This document shows, piece by piece, positions 25,698 to 31,144 of a stretch of 64,000 nucleotides of DNA (position 1 is the first letter of the stretch; each line of letters starts with the position of its first letter). The position numbers were made by a program, and so were the translations under genes. Below the pieces are notes generated by a model. It was not told where the DNA came from. It saw nothing but the letters and a program-made list of their open reading frames with translations, and did not search any database. Origin of the DNA: Granulicella aggregans (lineage in GTDB: Bacteria > Acidobacteriota > Terriglobia > Terriglobales > Acidobacteriaceae); NCBI RefSeq assembly GCF_025685565.1, contig NZ_JAGSYE010000002.1:496001-560000 (forward strand), read 5' to 3'.

Positions 25698-26377
25698 TTA
25701 TGCCCTGGCCGACATGAGCATCAGCATCGGTGCCACCGCCGGAGCACCGTACAGTCCGAGCGCGGCGACGTTGACGAAGGTCGTGCTGTCAGTCTGTACG
25801 ATTCCTGGTGTGCCATGTGCGTGCCCAAAGACATCCAGCTTGGGACGGACACGGCGCACGGTCTCCATCAACTCAGGGCATCCTGAGTTGATGTTTGAAG
25901 ACCGCGCTCTGTCGGGGATGCCGAACGGTGGCACGTGCGTTATCAAGATGTCGATACCGGGCTCGATTTGGTCGTAAAGCCACCTGCGATCGTTCGCGGA
26001 GCTCAAGCCAAATGCTCCGCCGTACAGAGGAGTGACGGGTGATCCCCAGATCCGCAACCCTTCTACCTCAGTCTCTTCGTCACGAGAATGATCGCGTTCG
26101 TCAGCAAGGATCGCTTCTTTGGGTCGGCCTCAAGGAAGAACTCGTGGTTGCCCGGCACCACTATTTTGTGACGGTGCGGCAGTTCTCCCAGCCATTGATT
26201 GAAGTCGCCGACGGCCTTTATGCTCCGCGAGAACATAGTGAAGTTCCCGCAGTGAATGAGGATATCTGCGTCCGGCACGTCGAGCTCGCGGTGCAGCTCG
26301 TGGGTGTCGCTCATAAGAGCCAGCTTCACTAAGCGCTTGGTTCGCCTTGAGCGATTGTTGGTTGAATCAGTTGTCAT
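25698..26377 (-). pseudogene. Metallophosphatase gene with frameshift and lost metal ligand
   Basis: ATG at 26377 (GAGGAT upstream). The first part has LALMSDTHELHRE (DxH), then ILIHCGNFT where the family has GDFT, and VVPGNHEF. A one-base deletion near 26075 turns IILVDEETEVEGLRIWGSP into an early stop (26063). The rest continues in another frame with LYDQIEPGIDILITHVPPFG and VFGHAHGTPG. Both the frameshift and the Asp-to-Asn change at a metal ligand point to a dead gene. Confidence 0.8.
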
Positions 26378-27145
26378 ATCCTCAACCTTACGGGTCAAGG
26401 ATGATTTGTGGACTCAAGTCGAAATTCTTTCCGCGCAACGCGGCTCCGCATCAACTGAACGTGGTAGCAGCAGATCCGATGAAGCTCTTGGACGCCGACG
26501 TCATAAAGGCTGACCGGGTTGCTTGCAGGTCGTCGACACCGGTGTGAGGTCGCCGGTAGCCAAGCATCGTACGGCGGATCGCAGTGGTAAGTTTCTGGGG
26601 TGTCTGTTGCGGGTACATGGCACGGCGTTACTTGCCATCGAGTCTCCGCCCGATGAGCCCCCGGATTGCGACCGGCTGCGAAGCTGCGGTGCCCTCCCCG
26701 GATATCCTTGGGTCTCAAATGAAATTGGGGCATGACCGCCTAACGTAGTCTGGTGTCGTAGCGCGGTCGTGAATGGCATCGCAAGCTGGAGCGACATCGA
26801 CAAACATTGCGCCGACGCCCAATGAGGAACACGAGCCAGATTGACTAAATCGGTCGCCCGGATTCACAGCCGACTTCCGCAGGGGATACCACGCTTTCGG
26901 ATGGAAGCCATCGCTTGCTTGATCCTGCTATGTCTCCGGAGCACCTCGCTCCGCTCTCGGTGGATGCCGGCCGTTACATCGTCGATCAGCGAGAAAGGTA
27001 TCGAGGTTCGGTAACCCCTCTTCCCGTCGAGCAGGCGAACGCTATGCAAAGATACTTTTCGTCCGGGCTGGGGGTGGGGCACCTTCCTCCATTCGGCATG
27101 GGCCGTGCGCCCGTGCACCACAACAACCTTGTAGTCCAACAACGC
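26378..27145. other. Gene-poor stretch left of the tRNA array
   Basis: About 770 bases without a gene I can support. Frames on both strands are short and lack ribosome binding sites; a minus-strand frame at 26864-27142 starts at TTG without one. It may be decayed coding sequence at the edge of the RNA island. Confidence 0.4.
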
Positions 27146-27222
27146 AAATCCGTTCAGATTCGAACTGAAGGTTGGGATCGCCCCTCTGATTAAGGGTCAG
27201 GTGCATAGCCTCTTTACCACGA
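27146..27222 (-). tRNA. tRNA-like segment, class II shape, degenerate
   Basis: T arm TTCAG-TTCGAAT-CTGAA at 27153-27169 is perfect. A stem CTGA/TCAG closes a 7-base loop CCCTTAA, followed by a hairpin variable arm (GGG/CCC). The acceptor strands do not pair well and CCA is absent. Anticodon ambiguous (CUU or UUA depending on stem register). Probably a decayed tRNA. Confidence 0.35.
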
Positions 27223-27232
27223 ACGCGTTGAT

Positions 27233-27333
27233 GGAGGAAGAGCGAATCGAACCTGTCTGGCATCGGCCTTATGCCAACTACGAAGTAGCGCTTACAAGGC
27301 TTATAAGGCTCCGTCGCGGCACCGCTTTCCTCC
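27233..27333 (-). tRNA. tRNA-like element with perfect 7-bp acceptor and long insert
   Basis: Acceptor GGAGGAA/TTCCTCC pairs perfectly. Inside are an anticodon-like loop CTTATAA (UAU), a mini-hairpin CTAC-TTC-GTAG that includes the hexamer TACTTC, and GGCAT-loop-ATGCC. The T-loop TTCGATT is present but its stem does not pair. No CCA. Length 101. Confidence 0.35.
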
Positions 27334-27353
27334 GTTGCTATTGATTACAAGAA

Positions 27354-27421
27354 TGGTGCCTTACCTGAGATCGAACTCAGCCCACCACCTTATGAGAGCA
27401 GAGGTTCCCCTGGAACAAAGC
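27354..27421 (-). tRNA. tRNA-Met(CAU)-like, truncated arms
   Basis: Acceptor GCTTTGT/GTAAGGC (with wobbles) then ACCA. Anticodon loop CTCATAA, stem CTGCT/GGTGG with several G-U pairs. T arm CTGAG-TTCGAT-CTCAG has a six-base loop. The D arm is reduced to AGG/CCT. 68 bases; function doubtful. Confidence 0.5.
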
Positions 27422-27422
27422 A

Positions 27423-27498
27423 TGGCGAGGGAGGCAGGACTCGAACCTGCGGGTTCGGTTTTGGAGACCGACAGTGTAGCCACTTCGCTTACTCCCCC
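27423..27498 (-). tRNA. tRNA-Trp(CCA)
   Basis: 76 bases. Acceptor GGGGGAG/CTCCCTC, D arm AGCG/CACT with one mismatch and GG in the loop, anticodon arm TCGGT-CTCCAAA-ACCGA, T arm GCAGG-TTCGAGT-CCTGC, 3' end GCCA encoded. Canonical layout, weaker D stem than usual. Confidence 0.8.
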
Positions 27499-27549
27499 GT
27501 TTTTCGTCGATCGGATTTCAAAGAGCAAATAAAAATCCCCGCACTAGAC

Positions 27550-27583
27550 GGGTTCTGTGAGTCCAGCAGGAGTCACAGAACCC
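27550..27583 (-). terminator. Long hairpin inside the tRNA array
   Basis: 15-bp stem with one mismatch (GGGTTCTGTG... / ...CACAGAACCC) and a four-base loop. On the minus strand it is followed 15 bases later by GGGGATTTTT. It could be a processing stem or a weak terminator between the Arg and Trp tRNAs. Confidence 0.45.
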
Positions 27584-27692
27584 TAAGTCGCACCCCACCC
27601 CAACCGTTCTTCGCGGATTGCGGCGACGACGTATTTGGTTACCTTTCTCATGGCGGTTACACTCCCAAGTAATTCGGCTTGCGATTGAAACA

Positions 27693-27768
27693 TGGTGCAC
27701 GCGGAAGGAGTTAAACCTCCATCTCAAAGTTCGTAGCTCTGTGCCTTGATCCGTTGGACGACGCCTGC
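27693..27768 (-). tRNA. tRNA-Arg(ACG)
   Basis: 76 bases. Acceptor GCAGGCG/CGCGTGC (6 of 7), D arm GTCC/AGGC with GG in the loop, anticodon arm CAGAG-CTACGAA-CTTTG, T arm GGAGG-TTTAACT-CCTTC, ACCA encoded. The T-loop is TTTAACT rather than TTCRANY. Confidence 0.7.
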
Positions 27769-27774
27769 AAATTA

Positions 27775-27849
27775 TGGTCGGGGAGGGGAGAATCGAACTC
27801 CCACCGCTAGTTCCCAAAACCAGGATGCCAGCCATTACACTACTCCCCG
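27775..27849 (-). tRNA. tRNA-Pro(TGG)
   Basis: 75 bases. Acceptor CGGGGAG/CTCCCCG perfect, D arm GTGT/GCAT, anticodon arm CTGGT-TTTGGGA-ACTAG, T arm GGGAG-TTCGATT-CTCCC, ACCA encoded. Confidence 0.82.
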
Positions 27850-27856
27850 AAATTGT

Positions 27857-27932
27857 TGGTGCCGCCTCGCAGATTCGAACTGCGTTCTCTGGCTTTTCAG
27901 ACCAGCGTAATCACCAGACCTACGCAAGCAGC
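27857..27932 (-). tRNA. tRNA-Phe(GAA)
   Basis: 76 bases. Acceptor GCTGCTT/AGGCGGC, D arm GTAG/TTAC, anticodon arm CTGGT-CTGAAAA-GCCAG, T arm CGCAG-TTCGAAT-CTGCG, ACCA encoded. Eight bases separate it from tRNA-Ser. Confidence 0.82.
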
Positions 27933-27939
27933 AATGATT

Positions 27940-28027
27940 TGGCGGAGAGTGAGAGATTCGAACGCTCGGCACCTTGCGGTGCGCCTCGCTAGCAGTGAGG
28001 TGGTTTAAGCCGCTCACCCAACTCTCC
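27940..28027 (-). tRNA. tRNA-Ser(GCT)
   Basis: 88 bases, class II. Acceptor GGAGAGT/ACTCTCC, anticodon loop CTGCTAG on stem CCTC/GAGG, variable arm GCACC-GCAA-GGTGC, T arm GAGCG-TTCGAAT-CTCTC with one mismatch, GCCA encoded. Confidence 0.8.
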
Positions 28028-28034
28028 GAATTTA

Positions 28035-28103
28035 ATGCGACTCATCGCAATCGCACCTGTAGGCTCGAAGTCTTGTGCTTATCCGCTACGCCTGTTTACG
28101 CAT
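28035..28103 (-). tRNA. Degenerate tRNA-Arg(TCG)-like segment
   Basis: End stem ATGCG/CGCAT. The D-arm-like GTAGCGGATAAGC is followed by CAAGACTTCGAG, typical of a tRNA-Arg(UCG) anticodon 5' half, but the 3' half of that stem is lost. No recognisable T arm or CCA. Confidence 0.3.
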
Positions 28104-28110
28104 AGTTACG

Positions 28111-28187
28111 TGGTGCGGGTGGAGAGATTCGAACTCCCAATCTACTGCTTCTAAGCCATTCGCCTTTGCCATTTTGGCCACACCCGC
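28111..28187 (-). tRNA. tRNA with anticodon UAG (Leu-type), short variable arm
   Basis: 77 bases. Acceptor GCGGGTG/CACCCGC perfect, D arm GCCA/AGGC, T arm GGGAG-TTCGAAT-CTCTC, ACCA encoded. Anticodon loop CTTAGAA gives UAG, which reads Leu CUA, but the anticodon stem has two mismatches and the variable loop is only five bases, unlike class II tRNA-Leu. Identity uncertain. Confidence 0.6.
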
Positions 28188-28237
28188 ACGTCTTAACTTG
28201 TCAAAGAACTTCCCCGCATCGCGGCAACGCGCCGCAA

Positions 28238-28271
28238 TGGAACAAAACAAAACCCGCTCATTTGAGCGGGT
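28238..28271 (-). terminator. Intrinsic terminator, minus strand
   Basis: ACCCGCTCA-2-TGAGCGGGT (28252-28271), followed on the minus strand by TTTTGTTTTGTT. It would end minus-strand transcripts arriving from the right before the tRNA array, so the array needs its own promoter between here and 28187 or read-through. Confidence 0.7.
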
Positions 28272-28323
28272 CGGTGTGCCTTCGGATCATCCCTTGGTTA
28301 CGGTTGATCCGGAACACGCCGAC
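28270..28323. ncRNA. Structured element next to the terminator
   Basis: Outer stem GTCGGTGTG/CACGCCGAC (9 bp, one G-U) encloses GGATCA/TGATCC. It lies between two minus-strand terminators, so it is probably part of a short minus-strand RNA (28271-28395). No Y-type loop consensus is present. To its right lies a degenerate tRNA-like T-loop (28348-28356 region). Confidence 0.35.
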
Positions 28324-28394
28324 TCGCACTCAGGTTATCGAGTGTGGAGAGATACGGGCGCGAACTGGAGAACTTAAACTTCATGGTGATCCTC

Positions 28395-28428
28395 AAAAAA
28401 CCGCCGGAGCTAGAAAATAGCATCCGGC
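28395..28428 (-). terminator. Intrinsic terminator, minus strand
   Basis: GCCGGA-GCTA-loop-TAGC-A-TCCGGC stem followed on the minus strand by GGTTTTTT. It implies minus-strand transcription entering from 28430 or beyond, where I see no gene. Confidence 0.65.
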
Positions 28429-28516
28429 TCAAGCACCTTCGCACATTTCGAACGATCATGCAATATATTTTCAGAAACTACTTGCATTTCATTAGAAGCT
28501 ATGGGACATTAACTTC

Positions 28517-28651
28517 TGCGTAGGAGCAAGCCCGATGAAATTGACATTCCAAAATTCGATGCGTAGGTCACCGGAGATGATTTATCTCTGCAGTGATCAC
28601 CGGGCGCTTCTGGTCTCCTGGCCATTACGGTAAGACGGACGTTCCTACGCA
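28517..28651. other. 135-base inverted-repeat element, unclassified
   Basis: TGCGTAGGA (28517) pairs with TCCTACGCA (28643); a second TGCGTAGG copy lies at 28560. The interior has GAGAT-5-ATCTC and other short stems. It sits at the divergence point of the two RNA arrays. It does not fit the Y1-Y5 loop consensus. Confidence 0.4.
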
Positions 28652-28675
28652 TACCCAACCGTCAAATCAATAATC

Positions 28676-28748
28676 GCTGAGTGGCGAAGAGAACAGGTAC
28701 TTCCTCTGTGACAGGACTAACACTCCTGTTCTCGCTCAACCCCTCAGC
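28676..28748 (+). ncRNA. Y-RNA-like Ro60-associated RNA, Y1
   Basis: Outer stem GCTGAG/CTCAGC; 5' internal loop TGGCGAA; inner 9-bp stem GAGAACAGG/CCTGTTCTC; TACTTC right after the inner 5' strand; 3' internal loop GCTCAACCC of nine bases. The distal loop is only 21 bases, so this is the minimal member without a tRNA-like module. The GG of TGGCG can pair with the CC of the 3' loop, leaving one bulged U above the outer stem, comparable to the bulged helix that Ro60 binds in known Y RNAs. Confidence 0.7.
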
Positions 28749-28753
28749 TAACT

Positions 28754-28847
28754 CTCCGTCAGTGGCGCACTGCATGGCTACTTCTGGCAAATCCGCAAGG
28801 ATCGGGTTCGAATCCCATCTGCCATGCAGGATCTTTCCCTGACAGAG
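28754..28847 (+). ncRNA. Y-RNA-like Ro60-associated RNA, Y2
   Basis: Outer stem CTCCGTCAG/CTGACAGAG (one mismatch); 5' loop TGGCGCA; inner 9-bp stem CTGCATGGC/GCCATGCAG; TACTTC; 3' loop GATCTTTCC. The distal part has ATCC-GCAA-GGAT and a tRNA T-arm-like hairpin GGG-TTCGAAT-CCC (28804-28816). Five bases separate it from Y1. The inner stem sequence is wholly different from Y1 but pairs fully. Confidence 0.72.
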
Positions 28848-28889
28848 CTGCGCCTTATGCTAAGCCGCGGAACATGCGGTCGCGCGGAA

Positions 28890-29052
28890 GTAGATCAGTG
28901 GTGATAGAGACGAGTTACTTCCTCCGAAAATGAACGGGCAGAGCGGACTCTCTGCCAGAGTAGAGGCTCTGCGGGACGGGGGCGTTGCCCCGAAGTGCAA
29001 GGTTCCCTAGGTTGCTCGCTCTGAAACTCCTCTCGATAGTTCCCTGATCTGC
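28890..29052 (+). ncRNA. Y-RNA-like Ro60-associated RNA, Y3
   Basis: Outer stem GTAGATCAG/CTGATCTGC; 5' loop TGGTGATA (one base longer); inner stem GAGACGAGT/ACTCCTCTC with one C-C mismatch; TACTTC; 3' loop GATAGTTCC. The 104-base interior holds hairpins GGCAGAG/CTCTGCC, AGAG/CTCT, CGGGG/CCCCG and a T-arm-like GCAA...TTGC. It is the largest of the five. Confidence 0.62.
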
Positions 29053-29072
29053 GCAAAGACTACTTATTGACT

Positions 29073-29207
29073 TTGGCTGGTGGCGTAGATAACAGATACT
29101 TCGCTTGCAACGCGGGTGGTCGCAGGTTCGAATCCTGCCACGAACTTATGTTCGCGTAGCTCAGAGGTAGAGCACCTATGTTCTGTTATCGCTTTTTCCC
29201 CGGCCAA
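29073..29207 (+). ncRNA. Y-RNA-like RNA with permuted tRNA module, Y4
   Basis: Outer stem TTGGCTGG/CCGGCCAA; 5' loop TGGCGTA; inner stem GATAACAGA/TCTGTTATC; TACTTC; 3' loop GCTTTTTCC. The distal module is a circularly permuted tRNA: T arm GCAGG-TTCGAAT-CCTGC (29122-29138), acceptor-like hairpin CACGAAC-TTAT-GTTCGCG (29139-29156), TA, then canonical D arm GCTC-AGAGGTA-GAGC (29159-29173). The anticodon position is the link to the Ro-binding stem. This is the architecture known for YrlA-type bacterial Y RNAs, whose acceptor stem is closed by a loop. Confidence 0.82.
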
Positions 29208-29247
29208 TAACCCTCCAGCCACACGCTGGTTAGAAAGTAAGACTGAG

Positions 29248-29583
29248 ATGAGCAAAGGATATGTGAAGGGCGGAACACCGATTGGTTCGGAGTCATTATG
29301 TCGGACATGCACGAGCGCTCACATTATGACGGGCTACAGGGAGTCGGAGATGCTGACGATGTGCAGCGGCATCCATCCGAATATCGTGGTGCCGTTCCGG
29401 ATATATGAGTGCTCTAGTTACCAGGACAAAAATAAGCCAACCTGGCAGCAGATGCAGAAGCTGGCCATCCATGTTTCCCCGGGAAATCCTAAGCCGGTTG
29501 GATTCAAGGTCGGTCCAGGCTTCGGACAGACTACGGTGCGTGTCGTCGAAGAAGATGACGACTATGACGAGGACGATGAATAA
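29248..29583 (+). CDS. Small cysteine-containing protein between Y4 and Y5
   Basis: 111 residues from the ATG at 29248 (start signal weak). CRTC near residue 18, then MCSG and ECSSYQ, suggest a four-cysteine zinc site. The middle has NIVVPFRIYECSSYQDKNKP and WQQMQKLAIHVSPGNPKP; the end is a run of acidic residues (EEDDDYDEDDE). It ends six bases before Y5 and sits inside the Ro60/Y RNA array on the same strand, so a role with these RNAs or Ro60 is likely but unproven. I do not recognise the family. Confidence 0.6.
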   Translation: MSKGYVKGGTPIGSESLCRTCTSAHIMTGYRESEMLTMCSGIHPNIVVPFRIYECSSYQDKNKPTWQQMQKLAIHVSPGNPKPVGFKVGPGFGQTTVRVVEEDDDYDEDDE

Positions 29584-29588
29584 CGAAG

Positions 29589-29719
29589 CGCCGGTGGCGC
29601 AGAGTGCGGGTACTTCAACGGTAGAAGGCCGTCAGCAATGACGGAGGCTGCAGGTTCGATTCCTGCCGTAGGTTGACTGGGCCTATGTACAAATGACCGC
29701 GTTCGAATATTCCCCGGCG
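29589..29719 (+). ncRNA. Y-RNA-like Ro60-associated RNA, Y5
   Basis: Outer stem CGCCGG/CCGGCG; 5' loop TGGCGCA; inner stem GAGTGCGGG/ACCGCGTTC (8 of 9 with wobbles); TACTTC; 3' loop GAATATTCC. Interior: D-arm-like CTTC-AACGGTA-GAAG, stem CCGTCA-GCAA-TGACGG, T arm GCAGG-TTCGATT-CCTGC and acceptor-like CGTAGG/CCTATG. The D, middle and T arms are in normal tRNA order, unlike Y4. It ends 33 bases before the Ro60 start codon and probably lies in the same transcript. Confidence 0.72.
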
Positions 29720-29751
29720 ATGAAGTAAGTGCCCTTGAAAGGAGGTGCGTG

Positions 29752-31071
29752 ATGAAGTTGAACGTCTTGAAGCTAAGCCGTCTGGTGCGGCCACGGACGC
29801 ATGAGGGAGCACCTGCGGTTGAGGTTACTCCCGAGTTGGCGCTGCGCCGGTGTGTGCTGGCGTGCATGCTGTGGGAGGACGAGTTCTACGAGGACGGAGT
29901 CGCAATCGCCGGACGCATCCGCGAGCTGGTGCCGAAGGTCGAGGCCGGCAAGGTCGCAGCGCTCGCCATCGAGGCGCGAACCGCAATGAAGCTGCGGCAC
30001 GCACCTCTGCTGTTGGTGCGCGAGATGGCGCGTCATGCGACGCACCGCGCGCTGGTGGCCGAGACTATGACTCGCGTCATCCAGCGTGCGGATGAGCTCG
30101 CGGAGTTTGTCGCGGTCTACTGGAAGGACGGACGTGCGCCGCTATCGGGACAGGTGAAGAAGGGTCTCGCAGCTGCGTTCCCGAAGTTCGACGAGTATGC
30201 GCTGGCCAAGTACGATCGGGCAGGCGCGGTTCGACTGCGGGACGTGCTGTTCCTCTGCCATGCGAAGCCTCGAGATGCCGAGCAGGCCGCAGTCTGGAAG
30301 CGGTTGGTCGATAACGAGCTCGCGACCCCCGACACCTGGGAGGTGGCACTCTCGGCTGGAGGGAAGAAGCACGAGGACGACAAGCGCATGCACTGGGAGC
30401 GGCTGCTGGCCGAGCGCAAGCTCGGGGCTCTCGCTTTGCTGCGCAACCTTCGGAACATGAAGGATGCGGGTGTAAGCGAGGAGCTGGTCGTCTCAGCGCT
30501 GGATGCGATGAAGACAGAGCGCGTGCTTCCATTTCGCTTCCTGGCTGCTGCGCGTTATGCGCCGCAGTGGGAGACAGAGTTGGAGCGAGCGATGTTCCGC
30601 GCAGTCGCAGATCGTGAGCGGCTGGCGGGCCACACTGTCATCCTGGTCGACGTCTCGGGGTCGATGGTAGCGCCGTTGTCGCGTCGGTCCGAGATGTTGC
30701 GGACGGATGCGGCGTATGGACTGGCGGTGCTGCTGCGCGAGGTCGCGGAGAAGGTAAGCGTCTATACCTTCTCGGACGACACGAAGCGGATTCCAGCACG
30801 GCGCGGGTTCGCGCTCCGGGATGCGATGGAGTCCAGTCTGCGGCATGGCGGGACTCGGCTGGGAGCGGCGCTCGATTCCATCAAGGAGAACTTTGATCGA
30901 ATCGTCGTTGTGACAGACGAGCAGTCGCACGATCGCGTTCCCGCGCCGAAGGGCAAGGGATACATGATCAACGTGGCCAGCGCCCGGAACGGCGTGGGCT
31001 ACGGAGCATGGGCCCACATCGACGGCTGGAGCGAAGCGGTGATTGAGTACATCCGCGAGCTTGAGCGGTAG
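29752..31071 (+). CDS. rsr: TROVE/Ro60 family RNA-binding protein
   Basis: 439 residues; ATG at 29752 after AAAGGAGG. The N-terminal TROVE ring of helical repeats covers roughly residues 20-280 (ALRRCVLACMLWEDEFYEDG, LLLVREMARHATHR, LRDVLFLCHAKPRD, ALLRNLRNMKDAGVSEELV). The C-terminal VWA domain has the MIDAS motif VDVSGSM and VVTDEQSH. Bacterial Ro60 (Rsr) binds Y RNAs on its outer surface and structured RNA ends in its central hole, and can tether exonuclease PNPase for RNA decay. Five Y-like RNAs lie directly upstream. No rtcB/rtcA RNA-ligase genes are in the window. Confidence 0.93.
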   Translation: MKLNVLKLSRLVRPRTHEGAPAVEVTPELALRRCVLACMLWEDEFYEDGVAIAGRIRELVPKVEAGKVAALAIEARTAMKLRHAPLLLVREMARHATHRALVAETMTRVIQRADELAEFVAVYWKDGRAPLSGQVKKGLAAAFPKFDEYALAKYDRAGAVRLRDVLFLCHAKPRDAEQAAVWKRLVDNELATPDTWEVALSAGGKKHEDDKRMHWERLLAERKLGALALLRNLRNMKDAGVSEELVVSALDAMKTERVLPFRFLAAARYAPQWETELERAMFRAVADRERLAGHTVILVDVSGSMVAPLSRRSEMLRTDAAYGLAVLLREVAEKVSVYTFSDDTKRIPARRGFALRDAMESSLRHGGTRLGAALDSIKENFDRIVVVTDEQSHDRVPAPKGKGYMINVASARNGVGYGAWAHIDGWSEAVIEYIRELER

Positions 31072-31144
31072 AAGAGGAGTAGGGTTGGCGGGCCTGGAGA
31101 GTTCCTGGCCCGCCGCCTGACATCCGGTACCACTTCGACGTAGA

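Noticed and set aside
26864..27142. 92-aa minus-strand ORF (MLDYKVVVVHG...)
   Set aside because: TTG start without a ribosome binding site, overlaps other weak frames, and no recognisable motif.
27282..27287. Minus-strand TACTTC as a sixth Y RNA
   Set aside because: The hexamer is present, but the upstream nine bases have no complementary inner strand and the TGGYG loop is absent.
28348..28392. Suppressor tRNA with UUA anticodon on the minus strand
   Set aside because: A loop GTTTAAG on a 3-bp stem and a T-loop-like TTCGCGC exist, but no acceptor stem, D arm or CCA can be drawn.
28116..29312. Protein-coding ORFs across the RNA arrays other than 29248-29583
   Set aside because: They cross tRNA and Y RNA stems in several frames and lack start signals; the RNA folds explain the sequence better.
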